A stretch of DNA of 64,000 nt from Ketobacter sp036337295 (GTDB lineage: Bacteria; Pseudomonadota; Gammaproteobacteria; Pseudomonadales; Ketobacteraceae). The DNA lies in the NCBI GenBank assembly GCA_036337295.1, contig JAYZEN010000001.1, positions 248,001 through 312,000 of the forward strand, written 5' to 3'. A program made the translations under genes and the position numbers. Below the pieces are notes generated by a model that was not told the origin of the DNA, searched no databases, and saw only the letters and a list, made by a program, of their open reading frames with translations. Position 1 is the stretch's first letter. Each line of letters opens with the position of its first letter. Below are positions 20,301-27,365 of the stretch, in pieces.

Positions 20301-22810
20301 AGACTGCGAATACCCCCCTGCACCTGAATATTGTTGGCCACCAGGTTCAGGCCCTGCTGACGCCCCAGCTCGAGCTTGGCGTCATCCTGCACGGTCAACA
20401 CGCGACTGCCGGACACTTTAAAGGTTTCTGCACCACTGCCTGCAATGGTGTCGGTATTCAGGTAAAGGGCTTCCAGATCGTCTTCCAACAGTTCAAGACC
20501 ATCCTGGATATACACATTCTGCGTGCCGCCCAATGCCGCCAGGTCAATGTGCACTGAACCGCCCTTGGCGCCGAAATCATTCTTCTGGTACAGCCCCATG
20601 TAATCCTGGGCTTTCAGATTAACGTCAGCGGCAAACGTCTGCTTGTTGGCGACGATGTGAATCGAGCCGGCATCATGACCTTCCTCATAAGTGGGAAAGT
20701 AATTCTGCGAGGACATCAGAATCGTACCCGGATTATGGGAATCCCGTTCGCCCCATTTAGCATCGGTGGCGGAATCGCGCTGCAGATCAATCACGTCATC
20801 GATGGTGGCATTGGCCGGTGCTTCGCCGATGTCCAGCAGACGCCCATTGGCGATCACTTTGGAGGTCTCCACCAGCCCCGCCTGATAGGTCACCTTGCCG
20901 CCGGACACGTCCACCGTGGCACCGGTTTTCATATCCACCGCACCGGTAGAAGAAATCACCACCCGACCGCCGCCGGCGGAGCGTTCACTCGCGGTTTTTT
21001 GCACGGTATCCAGGGCAGGGGTCCAATCGAACAACTCGGTGCCTTTGCGAATGTCCACCGCCACGGTCTTCCGCAATAACTCGCCGCCTTTTTGGGAGGG
21101 GTTGTCCTTCACCTCGCTGGAGGTCACAAACATGGTCACCACATTGCGCTCAGCCCCCAGCACGGTGTCTTCAGTACCGGAGGCATCGATCAGTGCGTTT
21201 TCACCGATGGTGATGCTGGCCTCGGAATCCACCTCCCGTACATTGTTGCCGGGCATGGGGTCTTCCTTCGCCACCAGTGTGATCAACGACCCGCTGTTGA
21301 CCCACTCACCGGTGCCCGAGATCTCGGTGATCTTGGCCCCTTTGGCCTGGATCACGCTGTCCGACTGCACATCAATGGTTTTACCGGCCACATGAATGCG
21401 GGAATCACGCTGCACGGATTGATTGGTGGCGTATTTGACGTTTTTGGCGGTGACGAATTCCCGCCCCGCATTTTTCTCCAGGGACTTCAGCTGGGCGATC
21501 TGTTTTGCTTCACTCTGTTTGAAGAAGGCCACCGGGTCCAGGTTGTGCTTTTGCAGCAGGGGTTCCACTTTGGTGTGATCCAGATTCTGAATCGCCACTT
21601 CGGTGACGCTGCCCGGGGCGAAGGTGACGCTGCCACCCTCCCGGCCAATAAAGGCTTTGCCGTAGGATGGGCGTTGATTGGTTTGCTGGTCTGCAGGAGG
21701 GTCCAGGGTAAGGCCGGTGCTACTGGAAATGCCATCCTGCTTCAGGCTGCTCTGCTCCCGCGCCACATCAAAGTTGGCCGCACTCCAATAGGCAGAGTTA
21801 CGGGCCAGGGTTTGAAAATCGCCCACTTCCTGCGCCTGGTCGCGCGCCATAATGTAGATGCTGCCGTTCACATCCACGGCGGTGGTGGCCTTGATTTCAC
21901 CGGCCTGAATAATGTCGCTGGCCACCAGGGTCACGTTGCCCAGGGTGGACACAATGCTGCCGGCGTTGGTGACCTTGCCCCGCTCTTCCCCCGAGCCGGA
22001 GTTCACCTCCACCAGATAGCCCCGCAGGTCGTAGTCCTGATCACTCACCGCCAGATAAAAATCCTTGCGGCTGCCCGCCAGCACCACTTGCGAGTTGGTC
22101 GCGAGAATATCCCCGTAGTTTTCCACTTCCGGACCGGCCAGCACCACCGGCGCATCCTCCGAATGAATGGACGCGCCCGCCTCTACCACAATACGCGGCA
22201 GGTTTTCTTCTCCCATGGCCCGGATGGCTTCATCGTCCACCACCAACAGGGATTTACCTTCACCAATCACATCCAGCAACGAGTTCTGCAGGAACTTCAG
22301 CTTTTGATCTTCGGAGAGTGAAGAGACATCTTCATAGCCATTGAGTTTGGCTGCCGCAGCGATCATGCCCCGGACATTAACCTGGGCACCCTCGCCAAAA
22401 ATTATGCCGTTCTGGTTCAACAGATAAATCTGACCGTCGGCGATGAGTTTGCCGAAGATACGGCTGGGCCGTGCATCCTCAATCACATTGACTGCCACAT
22501 CATTGGGGTTTTGTTTGAAGTGCACCGTGCTCTCGGAACCCACATCAAAGGTGGCCCATTCCAGCAGCACCTTTGCCGTTTCCTGGTCAATCACCAGCGT
22601 ATTGTCACGCTGGGTAAGGGAGGCCTGTCCGGCCCGCACAAAGTCGCCGTTGGCAATCTCCGGCAGCGCCGTCACCTCCGGCGGGAGGACATTAACATGG
22701 CGCTCCACCAGGGATTGATGCATGCTCCCCGGTAGCGTTCTGGCATACAGGGTGCCCATTGGCCAACTGAGATAGGTCACCAGATAGATGACAATAATTC
22801 GCTTCAACAT
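11348..22810 (-). CDS. Giant two-partner-secreted filamentous haemagglutinin-like exoprotein (TpsA)
   Basis: 3820 residues, exported by the TpsB encoded 43 bp upstream. A signal peptide is followed by the TPS secretion domain (to about residue 270) with the NQNGIIFG motif at about 130-137. The bulk is thousands of residues of short beta-helix repeats rich in Gly, Ala, Asp and Val (patterns such as LNLQAGSAAGGLHI). Near the C-terminus (about 3640-3770) is a stretch typical of DUF3739 (DINLWSVFGDIDAGRGAKT, then VDAGEAGIQSAGDL). There is no VENN motif and no C-terminal toxin or immunity gene, so a CDI toxin is unlikely; adhesin or matrix scaffold is the best call. ATG 22810 has AGGA very close (2 nt). 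Confidence 0.9.
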   Translation of the reverse strand: MLKRIIVIYLVTYLSWPMGTLYARTLPGSMHQSLVERHVNVLPPEVTALPEIANGDFVRAGQASLTQRDNTLVIDQETAKVLLEWATFDVGSESTVHFKQNPNDVAVNVIEDARPSRIFGKLIADGQIYLLNQNGIIFGEGAQVNVRGMIAAAAKLNGYEDVSSLSEDQKLKFLQNSLLDVIGEGKSLLVVDDEAIRAMGEENLPRIVVEAGASIHSEDAPVVLAGPEVENYGDILATNSQVVLAGSRKDFYLAVSDQDYDLRGYLVEVNSGSGEERGKVTNAGSIVSTLGNVTLVASDIIQAGEIKATTAVDVNGSIYIMARDQAQEVGDFQTLARNSAYWSAANFDVAREQSSLKQDGISSSTGLTLDPPADQQTNQRPSYGKAFIGREGGSVTFAPGSVTEVAIQNLDHTKVEPLLQKHNLDPVAFFKQSEAKQIAQLKSLEKNAGREFVTAKNVKYATNQSVQRDSRIHVAGKTIDVQSDSVIQAKGAKITEISGTGEWVNSGSLITLVAKEDPMPGNNVREVDSEASITIGENALIDASGTEDTVLGAERNVVTMFVTSSEVKDNPSQKGGELLRKTVAVDIRKGTELFDWTPALDTVQKTASERSAGGGRVVISSTGAVDMKTGATVDVSGGKVTYQAGLVETSKVIANGRLLDIGEAPANATIDDVIDLQRDSATDAKWGERDSHNPGTILMSSQNYFPTYEEGHDAGSIHIVANKQTFAADVNLKAQDYMGLYQKNDFGAKGGSVHIDLAALGGTQNVYIQDGLELLEDDLEALYLNTDTIAGSGAETFKVSGSRVLTVQDDAKLELGRQQGLNLVANNIQVQGGIRSLGGDVTLDAADWVDVYGTIDVSGNWVNRKLDPLALSSVASVLDAGDIEINAGESLVIHDAALLRANAGARLDARGKLTVGEAGAVAMALTDDGRPGAGNSPERPAFALLGQVEALDNQEGGSLSFMASDIRIGGEQATRILDSGGADPQTVVIGNDWFAQARVGHFEFIAKEGDITVAEDANIQLQQRGVRTDMTTASTANSDSLFAALEEYDVPDYEARGGSLTLQAGKTDPVSGKGSIVVEQGARIQGLYESELSLMADESILFDGQLTMKGGAFNATLDQYDESDLPTLRNSIYIGNNAVVDLSAAQVSQPGARANVTSDIVEAGSMTLASNLGYVLVDQDATLKLQGGVFKGHEDIQGQTVALSRSVAAGDFRLKADGGFVMAADVDFGAAGAGYRGGRLEFDLSSGRGYSSAERPLLHSIVLGADQSAETAGAFTLLDGVTLDSFLNNGAELADLGNQTRNLGFIASANLDQGHVRSTTLNTDRYIISNNINRSAQGNVRLVNDVNIKTAESLILDTAALDLGDHRLGLESAYVQLGDSDNRSLTADPALAPVSQAGNGLGELSVKADLVDVHGDFILSGDGHTSLTAERGVRLRSVLLNSASIDTLDGLFDESLLHTNGVLDIAAPVIWTESYANGTLHSDSVINLSHYGKNNDSILSVGSRLNIVGDAVKVDTKVAASFGEVAVEATGNPGAETAAHADYELQSGDLVLGEHALLAVASSENVPMGRIKAGGVEWELLFNYQNPTEINTAETSPISKVINLKGNRVLADAGSTLDVSAGGSVYGREFEAGLEGSSDILADAHYSDLFAIVPTMNSGYASYDPLEFRGSGLSQEWGTQFQINGSSQIADGTYTVLPASYALVPGAYLVRPDVNKLVQQGYASVNRNGIEAVSGRLVQNGGVGQTLWSSFLVEPDSAVLNYGTYNFTQLDDFFAGVDLAPGRRAGENGGVGIDVTQQLDLKATVRGARDSAVATYLDITSPGDIVVSDNAVSDNLAGDVLDGVLQLSATLFEDIGAGSVLLGANRTWENGQWTIDAQRNLSNSVRIEDSVAGQEILLVANDSVQVEQGAEVNATGAAAYRGNQWDVSQAGVALLASNSSASRLSLDQLENMSGTLLMGADSRVQTTGTLGVAHSGNGVLADSLDAGAGRLQVFANQLAVGDSQTAEVNLDAGILGSSRDLELYSGGGLAFTHDVNLELASLLLSSNSVYVAAGRQVALRAEQQVTLQSGPGSAAMTPVVADASLLISAARINLMGANPDNDGAAPTAVESRTIRLNAEQVTLQGHEQVDMMGNLNLQAGSAAGGLHIDTPLLGSSVAGSKLNLSSPGALTLLNSSGAEVTTEQRQAMAPGHILALQGRSVTLDTTLANRSGYTEFTATEGDLEFGAGARIDASAYQQTFLGEQVSGPAGIISLLANQDIRIADAGAFDFGNTGQNADGGMIELIAGNQLDLGAVDNLRLGDGGVDLRIQADHFAQSSGGNDGGAGEMDAIAALNQAGANGDLDVMLTGAGQNLQLVAGAHDLTAQSVNLAAARGELHLDAALLATDARRQSGLFGQNGVFVGDNASLEVRTTDDSGQAFKLHSGTGPVQVNADARMALATGLELVTAVQNAAATQVDVSNNDRIGGNGITLYGVSEFSRSTVSSLDQEIQSSLDAIAGLSTEDFVSVQAGAAAVAVDLRPQMDIHSDADLAIGQAGQVLDLAAFRTDDGGSGRVSFRATGDITVQGGVSDGVRGLVASLSPAGISFSYADSLNQAGAIPVLTVEDSSSLQLTAGAVAGSALDRAQRLSAADITLRTGSFLRTGTGNINLQASGDFIQEGTAYVATLGRGLGLDEQGLPAWGDRPYLDGITPGSAPSLWLLYGKYGGMGMDGGDIEFDIAGDVIGNSANVTTADYMIRYNTRDDASVLGIDYGGITSWYAALGDIGSGINAIGGGNIRGTVGGAIEQGGFATPSQGVWYGDAANNGGESLREIAGGSIEVSARDGIHGGYYHVDNGALDVVSRGDVSDSLIIASDASVAVTAVRDLNFSGMVNTFMVPGDLSLYAQPFVPPDAIDSLSSFYFDGYDSTSLHLTSVAGDVNLQADMEAGGAFSQHFSRFANRYAQLQPAYYVLPSEVTAAALSGSINIDERDIPLASGSLTLSTNVLTLFPAVSSHINLYALQDIQARSTAANVFESLEIYLPDYLAQDLPNRDNPVNALRNQNTVAGILVPYGMNSDNLQFNHSTSLIQRDNSVASHIVALQGDVGSTDEAIMFRLPHQVNAYAGGDMVNASFVLQHNNDNDLSTLVADGSIRFTLDNRGNNLETTGGTQVIQVGGPGDLLIQAGGDIELGASRGILSIGNEENRNLSTNGTSVHVYAGTGNTIYSDTYNQHGYDTLVGGAVDSNRNIALFNQLLGSQNLENASFIDLAYRLLRSGGDDLDAGLYKTFADVLSSATGNRYGAGQSQANLNAMLRDYSALETSLQQRLAVNYVKQVVMKNPDQLLAGAGGLFTVPEIGDAGLQTGAQRSEVFQAYFDRVGSFIALDYLQGANRTPDFLATNGNLSLEQIAQLPASAQLQLAVSSYQQLDHARQLLVAESIMLQHNAASAEEGAAAGSAVANFERGYVAQRMFFGSDYDLALRGMTLKSSLIGIGQNQPGTLRRMITLLEDYRRGLLDRETLDQQLNRISQLDFSGLDDQQVSNLMLGTEQIEDFNLGGPGSSTVASLNALLQSWQQDSGVSFAYPAAVTSGGNIDMRFSTIQTRSGGDIALFTPAGSTDVGVSQSLVDALGFDKSNGELGVFSLAKGNIGAVVADAFNVNESRVIPAAGGDINLWSVFGDIDAGRGAKTAVAAPATTFDVNRETGAVTFIVPPTVAGSGIQTRASRASTSSELTNTERYFTIAEGVGSIALATPLGIVDAGEAGIQSAGDLFLGAAKVSGADNISVGGISTGVPTSTSISSDVGGLGSAVDAATNAIQESAEKAAAAQAAQSTAFVTIELL

Positions 22811-22836
22811 AGTCCTAACCCGCAGTCGTTCTGCTT

Positions 22837-22874
22837 AACACTCATAACGCAACTTAATACTCGTAACGCAGCTT
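22837..22874. repeat. 19-bp tandem duplication across the tpsB stop codon
   Basis: On the minus strand AAGCTGCGTTACGAGTATT is followed at once by AAGTTGCGTTATGAGTGTT, three mismatches in 19. The first copy encodes the last codons of TpsB (KLRYEY) and the second lies just after its stop. The final barrel strand of TpsB is therefore partly duplicated in non-coding DNA. Confidence 0.8.
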
Positions 22875-24404
22875 GGCGTTGACCCGCACGTCACCTTCCT
22901 CAACCTCATCCACCGCTTTCAGTGGATAACCCACATCCAGGTCAAAGAACCATTGCTTTTTGGATTGGGCCCGCAGGCCGACCCCAAAGGATGCCAACCG
23001 GAATTCGCTGTCCTCTTCCACCCCGGTATCGGAGTTTTCCAGGTAAGCGCCTTCCACAAAGGTCAACCCCCACACCTCACCCTGCTTGCCGGCGTAGCTG
23101 GGTGTGCCCAGTTCAAAACTCAAGCGCATGCCCATGTCCGCCGCCACCTGGGATTCGTAATAACCGCGCACGCTGTCCACCCCACCGGCGGACATCTGTT
23201 CGTTGCTGACCAGGGGTGAGGAGCTCCACTGCCCGGTCATTGCTCCCAGCAGCGACCAGCCTTCACCCAAGAAGTAATTACGCTCATAGTCCAGTTTCAG
23301 GATGGTGAAATTGGGTTCACTGCGGGAACGTTTGTTGTCGAACTCCTCGTTCTCATTGAACACCTCCCGCACCCCGAATTTCAGTGCCAGGCCCAGGTTG
23401 TCGGCCCAGCCGTCGCCCCGGTTGAAGGAACTGTACTGGCTTGTGAACACCACATAATCAATGGGCGTTTCCAGCCCATCGGCGCCGGTGACCCGTATCT
23501 GTTCGTCAAAATCCTTGTAGTCAAAGCCGAAAATCAAGGTGCTCACACCGGTGTCGCGACGCTGGAACGGATGAATAAAACGACCGCCCAGAATAAAACC
23601 GTCACCCACCACCCGGGTGCTACCCACAGTGGCCACATCGGAATCGGACAACACCCCATACAGTGCCACCTTGTTGCCTTTCAATCCCATCGGGAACACA
23701 TAGGTGGACGCCAGCACTTTCACTTCATCCGTGTTCTCCGGTGAGGTCTGCATCTGAATCGACCAGTCGTGCAGTTTTTGCCACAGGTTGCTATAGCCCA
23801 ATTCTGCGATCAAACGGGTATTGGTGGTGTTGGGGGAGTTGTAGTTATTGACTTCCACCCCAGCAGACACCGGCATTTCGTCGTCCACATTCAGCTCCAC
23901 CTCGATGGTGTCGGCAGTGGGACCCTGCTTCAACATGGGCATCAGTTTCAGATCCGGATTCAAGGCATTGGCGTACTGAATATCCTGCTGCAAATCCCGC
24001 AGGTTGAGGGCATTTCCGGTCTGCAGGGAAGGCAATGCCTGCTTGATCAGACTCGGAAGAAAATACTCGGCACCGGTGACCCGCAGCCTCCGTAACCGGG
24101 TTTCTGTGACTTGCAGGCGAAATACACCCTGCACCACGGTTTGTGGTGGAATCTCCACGAACACCGCCGGGTAGCCGGCCTTTTTGTACAGATCCTGCAG
24201 CAACTTGGCTGCCTGCTCCACATCTTCCAGGGTGCGCGCTGCTCCCAGATACGGTGCCAGTTCCCGTTGAATGACCTCGTCGGCCAACAGGGAATTGCCC
24301 TGCACGCGAAACTCCCAGATGTCGATGTACTGAACTGCCGCGCTTACCCCCAACGATAACCACAACACACAGATGCCCCAGAACCAACGTAACCCCTTAC
24401 CCAT
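22854..24404 (-). CDS. TpsB/ShlB/FhaC-family outer-membrane transporter
   Basis: Exports the adjacent giant TpsA across the outer membrane. Signal peptide (SAA-VQYIDI), POTRA domains at about residues 25-170 (EFRVQGNSLL, LRRLRVTGAEYF), then a 16-strand barrel domain beginning AGVEVNNYNSPNTT. The conserved VRGY motif of the plug loop is at about residue 411 (SVRGYYESQ). The protein ends in an aromatic residue (LRYEY). ATG at 24404 is preferred; GTG at 24413 is also in frame and neither has a good ribosome site. The gene lies between a strong terminator upstream and tpsA downstream. Confidence 0.93.
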   Translation of the reverse strand: MGKGLRWFWGICVLWLSLGVSAAVQYIDIWEFRVQGNSLLADEVIQRELAPYLGAARTLEDVEQAAKLLQDLYKKAGYPAVFVEIPPQTVVQGVFRLQVTETRLRRLRVTGAEYFLPSLIKQALPSLQTGNALNLRDLQQDIQYANALNPDLKLMPMLKQGPTADTIEVELNVDDEMPVSAGVEVNNYNSPNTTNTRLIAELGYSNLWQKLHDWSIQMQTSPENTDEVKVLASTYVFPMGLKGNKVALYGVLSDSDVATVGSTRVVGDGFILGGRFIHPFQRRDTGVSTLIFGFDYKDFDEQIRVTGADGLETPIDYVVFTSQYSSFNRGDGWADNLGLALKFGVREVFNENEEFDNKRSRSEPNFTILKLDYERNYFLGEGWSLLGAMTGQWSSSPLVSNEQMSAGGVDSVRGYYESQVAADMGMRLSFELGTPSYAGKQGEVWGLTFVEGAYLENSDTGVEEDSEFRLASFGVGLRAQSKKQWFFDLDVGYPLKAVDEVEEGDVRVNAKLRYEY

Positions 24405-24474
24405 AAAAACCACTACTGTTCAACTGTTTCACTTGATTCACTAAATCACTTATTTTTTGTAACCGACAAAAACG

Positions 24475-24509
24475 CAAGAACAGGAGTACCCTTAGGTACT
24501 CCTGTCTTG
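24475..24509 (-). terminator. Terminator of the PstS-like protein gene
   Basis: Stem of about 15 bp with one bulge (GGAGTACC / GGTACTCC core, loop of four) 35 bp after the stop of the PstS-like gene. On the minus strand it is followed by a GCGTTTTTG tract. It insulates the highly expressed-looking secreted-protein genes from the tpsB-tpsA array. Confidence 0.8.
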
Positions 24510-24544
24510 GTGTTGCCTTGCTCGGTGCGAAGACCGAAGCGGGA

Positions 24545-26068
24545 TTACTTCTGGCTTACGTCAATACCAGTGGAACCCAGAGTCGGAACCGCGCAAGAGC
24601 TTTGACCCACCAGGCCTTTGTTGAAAGGCATAACCGGGTTGTTGGCATCGAACGGGAAGGTCGGCACATTGCTGCTGTCAGCGAATACCAGGCTACCTAC
24701 GTTTACCGGCGCAGCGCCACCAGTGGCCAGGATCTCAGGCGCGTTGAAGCCGCCGGCAGGACGGTTGTCGTTGTTGGTGCTGCCGTCGTCAGTTTGCAGA
24801 CCCAGGTTGAAGTCTTTTACGTCGTCGATGTTTCGGGCGATTTCAACAAACTTCTCGGCCAGGGCTTCCTGGTCAGAACCCGCTGCAACCACATCAGTAC
24901 GCCACTGGATGGTCATGGAAGCCCAGTTCTGGTACAGACCAGCGGCTACGTTTTCCAGAGTAGGGGCAACACCGTCGATAGCCAGATATTTGAACTGGTT
25001 ACGATCGAGACGACCTTCGTCCACTTTCTCCAGAGACTGCACACCCAACGCCCAACGACTAGCGTTGGAAATGTTGGTCACACATTTACCCATATCGGAG
25101 GAACCTTCATTCTTGTGAATGTAAGGACCCGGAGCCGGGAACAGACCACCGATCAGGATAACCGGGCTGTCGTTCTCGATACCGTTGCTGTCGATGGCAG
25201 TGTTGAAGCCAGCATAGCCGCCGTTGCCGGCACCACGGTAGTTACAGGGGTTACCCATGTAATACGCATTGAACTGGGCCTGAGTACCAGAACCAGGAGT
25301 ACGCACACAAATGTTCACCGCACCGTTGCTCAGGCCGGCACCGCTGTCGATGCCCAGGCCAGCAGCGTTTTTCAGCTGCGACCAGTTAGCCACTTTACCG
25401 GCAAACAGGTTGGCGATCAGGTCAGAAGACAGGGAAGGCATGTCCTGAACTTCATCAGAACCAACAGGCAGACCCTGAGCGGCTTGCAGTGCATCGCGCA
25501 GACCGGGAGAAGCCACTACACCGAAGGTTTGGGCGTTGACAGTGCTGACTTTACGGGGAGCGCCCAGGTTTATCTGAACACCGGCTTCGTTGTTGGCACC
25601 GATGGTGAACAGTTCAGGCTCAACGTCAGAGATACCCACCATGGCAGGTGCAGGGGTGGTGGAAGTACAGGTGTACTCACCGGCCACAGTACCGGTGTTA
25701 GCAGAGATCTGGGAACAAGAGGACATGTTCACTGCAGCAACGGTAGTCTGGTTGAATACCGGTGCAACACCGTCAATGGAACCGCCGCTCTGCTTGTGGA
25801 ACAGTACGTTTTTGGCAGTGGAGAATACACCGGCAGACGCGGGCACAGTACAGAACACGGCTGAAGCGTCAGTGCCAGTACCGTCGAATTCATAGTTGTC
25901 CTGAGTGGAGATATCACACAGGGTGGAGTAATAGGTTTGTACCTGTACGTCGGCAGCAGTGGCGCCGGACAGTTGGAAAACCACATCAGGAGTTACATTG
26001 GGGCCCAGCGCGTAGGCGTGCGAGGCCACGGTGGCTGCTACGGCAACCGCCAGTTTATTGAATTTCAT
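24545..26068 (-). CDS. Secreted PstS-like substrate-binding protein
   Basis: 507 residues with a signal peptide (SHAYA-LGPN). Several segments match PstS-type periplasmic binding proteins: LIANLFAGKVANWSQL resembles the PstS FxGKIxxW motif, and NICVRTPGSGTQAQFNAYYM resembles its phosphate-loop region. It is longer than PstS and Asn/Gly-rich, with several paired cysteines, so it may act outside the cell or on another ligand. AAGGGAT before ATG 26068 is a good ribosome site. There is no pstCAB nearby. From memory, a PstS/DING-type protein also sits next to the pdtA two-partner genes of Pseudomonas aeruginosa. Phosphate binding is an inference. Confidence 0.7.
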   Translation of the reverse strand: MKFNKLAVAVAATVASHAYALGPNVTPDVVFQLSGATAADVQVQTYYSTLCDISTQDNYEFDGTGTDASAVFCTVPASAGVFSTAKNVLFHKQSGGSIDGVAPVFNQTTVAAVNMSSCSQISANTGTVAGEYTCTSTTPAPAMVGISDVEPELFTIGANNEAGVQINLGAPRKVSTVNAQTFGVVASPGLRDALQAAQGLPVGSDEVQDMPSLSSDLIANLFAGKVANWSQLKNAAGLGIDSGAGLSNGAVNICVRTPGSGTQAQFNAYYMGNPCNYRGAGNGGYAGFNTAIDSNGIENDSPVILIGGLFPAPGPYIHKNEGSSDMGKCVTNISNASRWALGVQSLEKVDEGRLDRNQFKYLAIDGVAPTLENVAAGLYQNWASMTIQWRTDVVAAGSDQEALAEKFVEIARNIDDVKDFNLGLQTDDGSTNNDNRPAGGFNAPEILATGGAAPVNVGSLVFADSSNVPTFPFDANNPVMPFNKGLVGQSSCAVPTLGSTGIDVSQK

Positions 26069-26126
26069 GGCATTATCCCTTGGTCAATTGGTTGTGTTCG
26101 GAGTTCAGTTAGGTTCACTACAAGGT

Positions 26127-26152
26127 GGGTGCCCGCAGCAATGCCGGCACCC
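26127..26152 (-). other. GC-rich hairpin between the VPLPA-CTERM and PstS-like genes
   Basis: GGGTGCC / GGCACCC with a 12-base loop in the 109-bp spacer, without a T-run. It may be an attenuator or mRNA-stability element if the two genes are cotranscribed. Confidence 0.45.
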
Positions 26153-26177
26153 GGTTGTCGCAATCAGTACCCGGCGA

Positions 26178-26969
26178 TTAGGCCTTGCGACGACGACGTG
26201 CTACACCGGCCAGACCCAGTACACCGGAAGCAAACAGCCATACAGCGGCAGGTACCGGTACATAGGACAGAGTGGCAGTGTCGATATCAAGTACCCAGTA
26301 GCCAGCAGTCTGCAGTGCATACGGAGTCAAATCCTGCTGACCAACATTGGCAAACTGGAAGCTGTAAGCGTACAGAGACTCACCCACGTTGGCGGCAGAC
26401 TCAAGAATGCCAGCACCGAAAGTATCGTTGGTCAAACCAGCCATACCGGAACCCCAGAAAGCTTCGGAACCAGAATAGTTAGCGCCACCGGTACCCAGGA
26501 AAGTGGGGTTATCCAGGCCATTGGAAGTCTGGCGACCGCCCAATTGCAATGAATAGTTATCCAACGCACCCGTCATGTTGCCCACTGTAGCATAGGTAAA
26601 GCTTGGGTTAGGCTGGGCTACCTGAGTGGCGTAGAAAGACAACAACTCAGGATTGGTCACAAACCCGCTTTGATCAAAGTTGGCGCCTGCGATGTTGAAG
26701 TACAGGTCGCTGGCATCAGCAGTAGAGGCACTGATGTGGTCCAGGGCAGCCTGATCCAGAGCGAAGGTAGAGCCAATGGCCAAATCCATTGCACCGGTGG
26801 TGGTTACACCCAGGTCAACAGCCATGGAAGTTTCAGTATCTTTGTTCCAAACAGACAGAATCAACTCACCAGCAGTGGAGCTGGGGCCACCACCGTGTTC
26901 CCAGGCGGCATTAGCAGAAGCAGACACAGCGGCTAACGCAACAGTTGCAGCAATAGCTTTCAATTTCAT
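26178..26969 (-). CDS. VPLPA-CTERM (PEP-CTERM) secreted protein
   Basis: 263 residues. The signal peptide ends at ANA-AWEHGG. The middle is an Asn/Thr/Ser/Gly-rich beta-protein without enzyme motifs. The end is a textbook exosortase signal of the gammaproteobacterial type: VPVPAAVWLF, hydrophobic helix, then RRRRKA. ATG 26969 is chosen because GAGGA lies 7 nt upstream; the GTG two codons earlier would overlap that site. It is 109 bp upstream of the PstS-like gene on the same strand. It is likely processed by the exosortase of the polysaccharide locus, though about 22 kb away. Confidence 0.88.
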   Translation of the reverse strand: MKLKAIAATVALAAVSASANAAWEHGGGPSSTAGELILSVWNKDTETSMAVDLGVTTTGAMDLAIGSTFALDQAALDHISASTADASDLYFNIAGANFDQSGFVTNPELLSFYATQVAQPNPSFTYATVGNMTGALDNYSLQLGGRQTSNGLDNPTFLGTGGANYSGSEAFWGSGMAGLTNDTFGAGILESAANVGESLYAYSFQFANVGQQDLTPYALQTAGYWVLDIDTATLSYVPVPAAVWLFASGVLGLAGVARRRRKA

Positions 26970-27001
26970 ATTCACATCCTCGGTCGAATACAGGTTTTAT
27001 G

Positions 27002-27037
27002 TTCGTAACTTTCGTAACTTTCGTAACTTTCGTAACT
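27002..27037. repeat. Four tandem copies of a 9-bp unit in the leader of the VPLPA-CTERM gene
   Basis: TTCGTAACT is repeated four times without mismatch, 33 bp upstream of the start codon of the minus-strand VPLPA-CTERM gene. Copy number could change by slippage and alter promoter or leader spacing. Confidence 0.9.
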
Positions 27038-27365
27038 ACCAAGCCGAGTGCTGCATTGCGCCAGCACACCCTAGTAGGAATGTTTATCAGCGCAACTTCC
27101 CCACTGCGCTAACGGGGCACAATACTGATTGAGAAATGTGAAAAATTATTGAAATTGGTGGGAATTCCTACATGAATTTTTCGTGCTGAAAAAAAGTACA
27201 CGCCGTGTAAGAAAAATGACAAACAGTGAAATATTACAGTTTGAATTGAAGGGAGTTGAAGGGAATCCAGCGCAATGCAACCAAATTGAAATAAAGATTA
27301 AGCAAACATCCAACACAACCGTCATGCAATTTAAACATGAACATGCCTACTCCATTACCCCATCA
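27038..27365. other. Intergenic region between the VPLPA-CTERM gene and gss
   Basis: About 330 bp, A+T rich at 27130-27330. It must hold the VPLPA-CTERM promoter and the 3' end of the gss transcript. A hairpin GTGCTG/CAGCAC lies at about 27046-27065. I see no clear terminator for gss and no Pho box. The small plus-strand frame at 27183 is A+T-rich, without a ribosome site. Confidence 0.4.

Noticed and set aside
11348..22810. Contact-dependent inhibition toxin (CdiA) reading of the giant TpsA
   Set aside because: No VENN motif, no distinct C-terminal toxin domain and no small immunity gene after it. The C-terminus looks like DUF3739.
24518..25864. 448-residue plus-strand open frame
   Set aside because: Lies entirely antisense to the PstS-like gene, with a Thr/Val/Gly-biased composition and no ribosome site; a by-product of codon bias in a well-expressed gene.
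26970..27365. PhoB box upstream of the VPLPA-CTERM and PstS-like genes
   Set aside because: CTGT- and TGTCAT-like half-sites occur near 27220-27245 but not in the 11-bp repeat spacing a Pho box needs.
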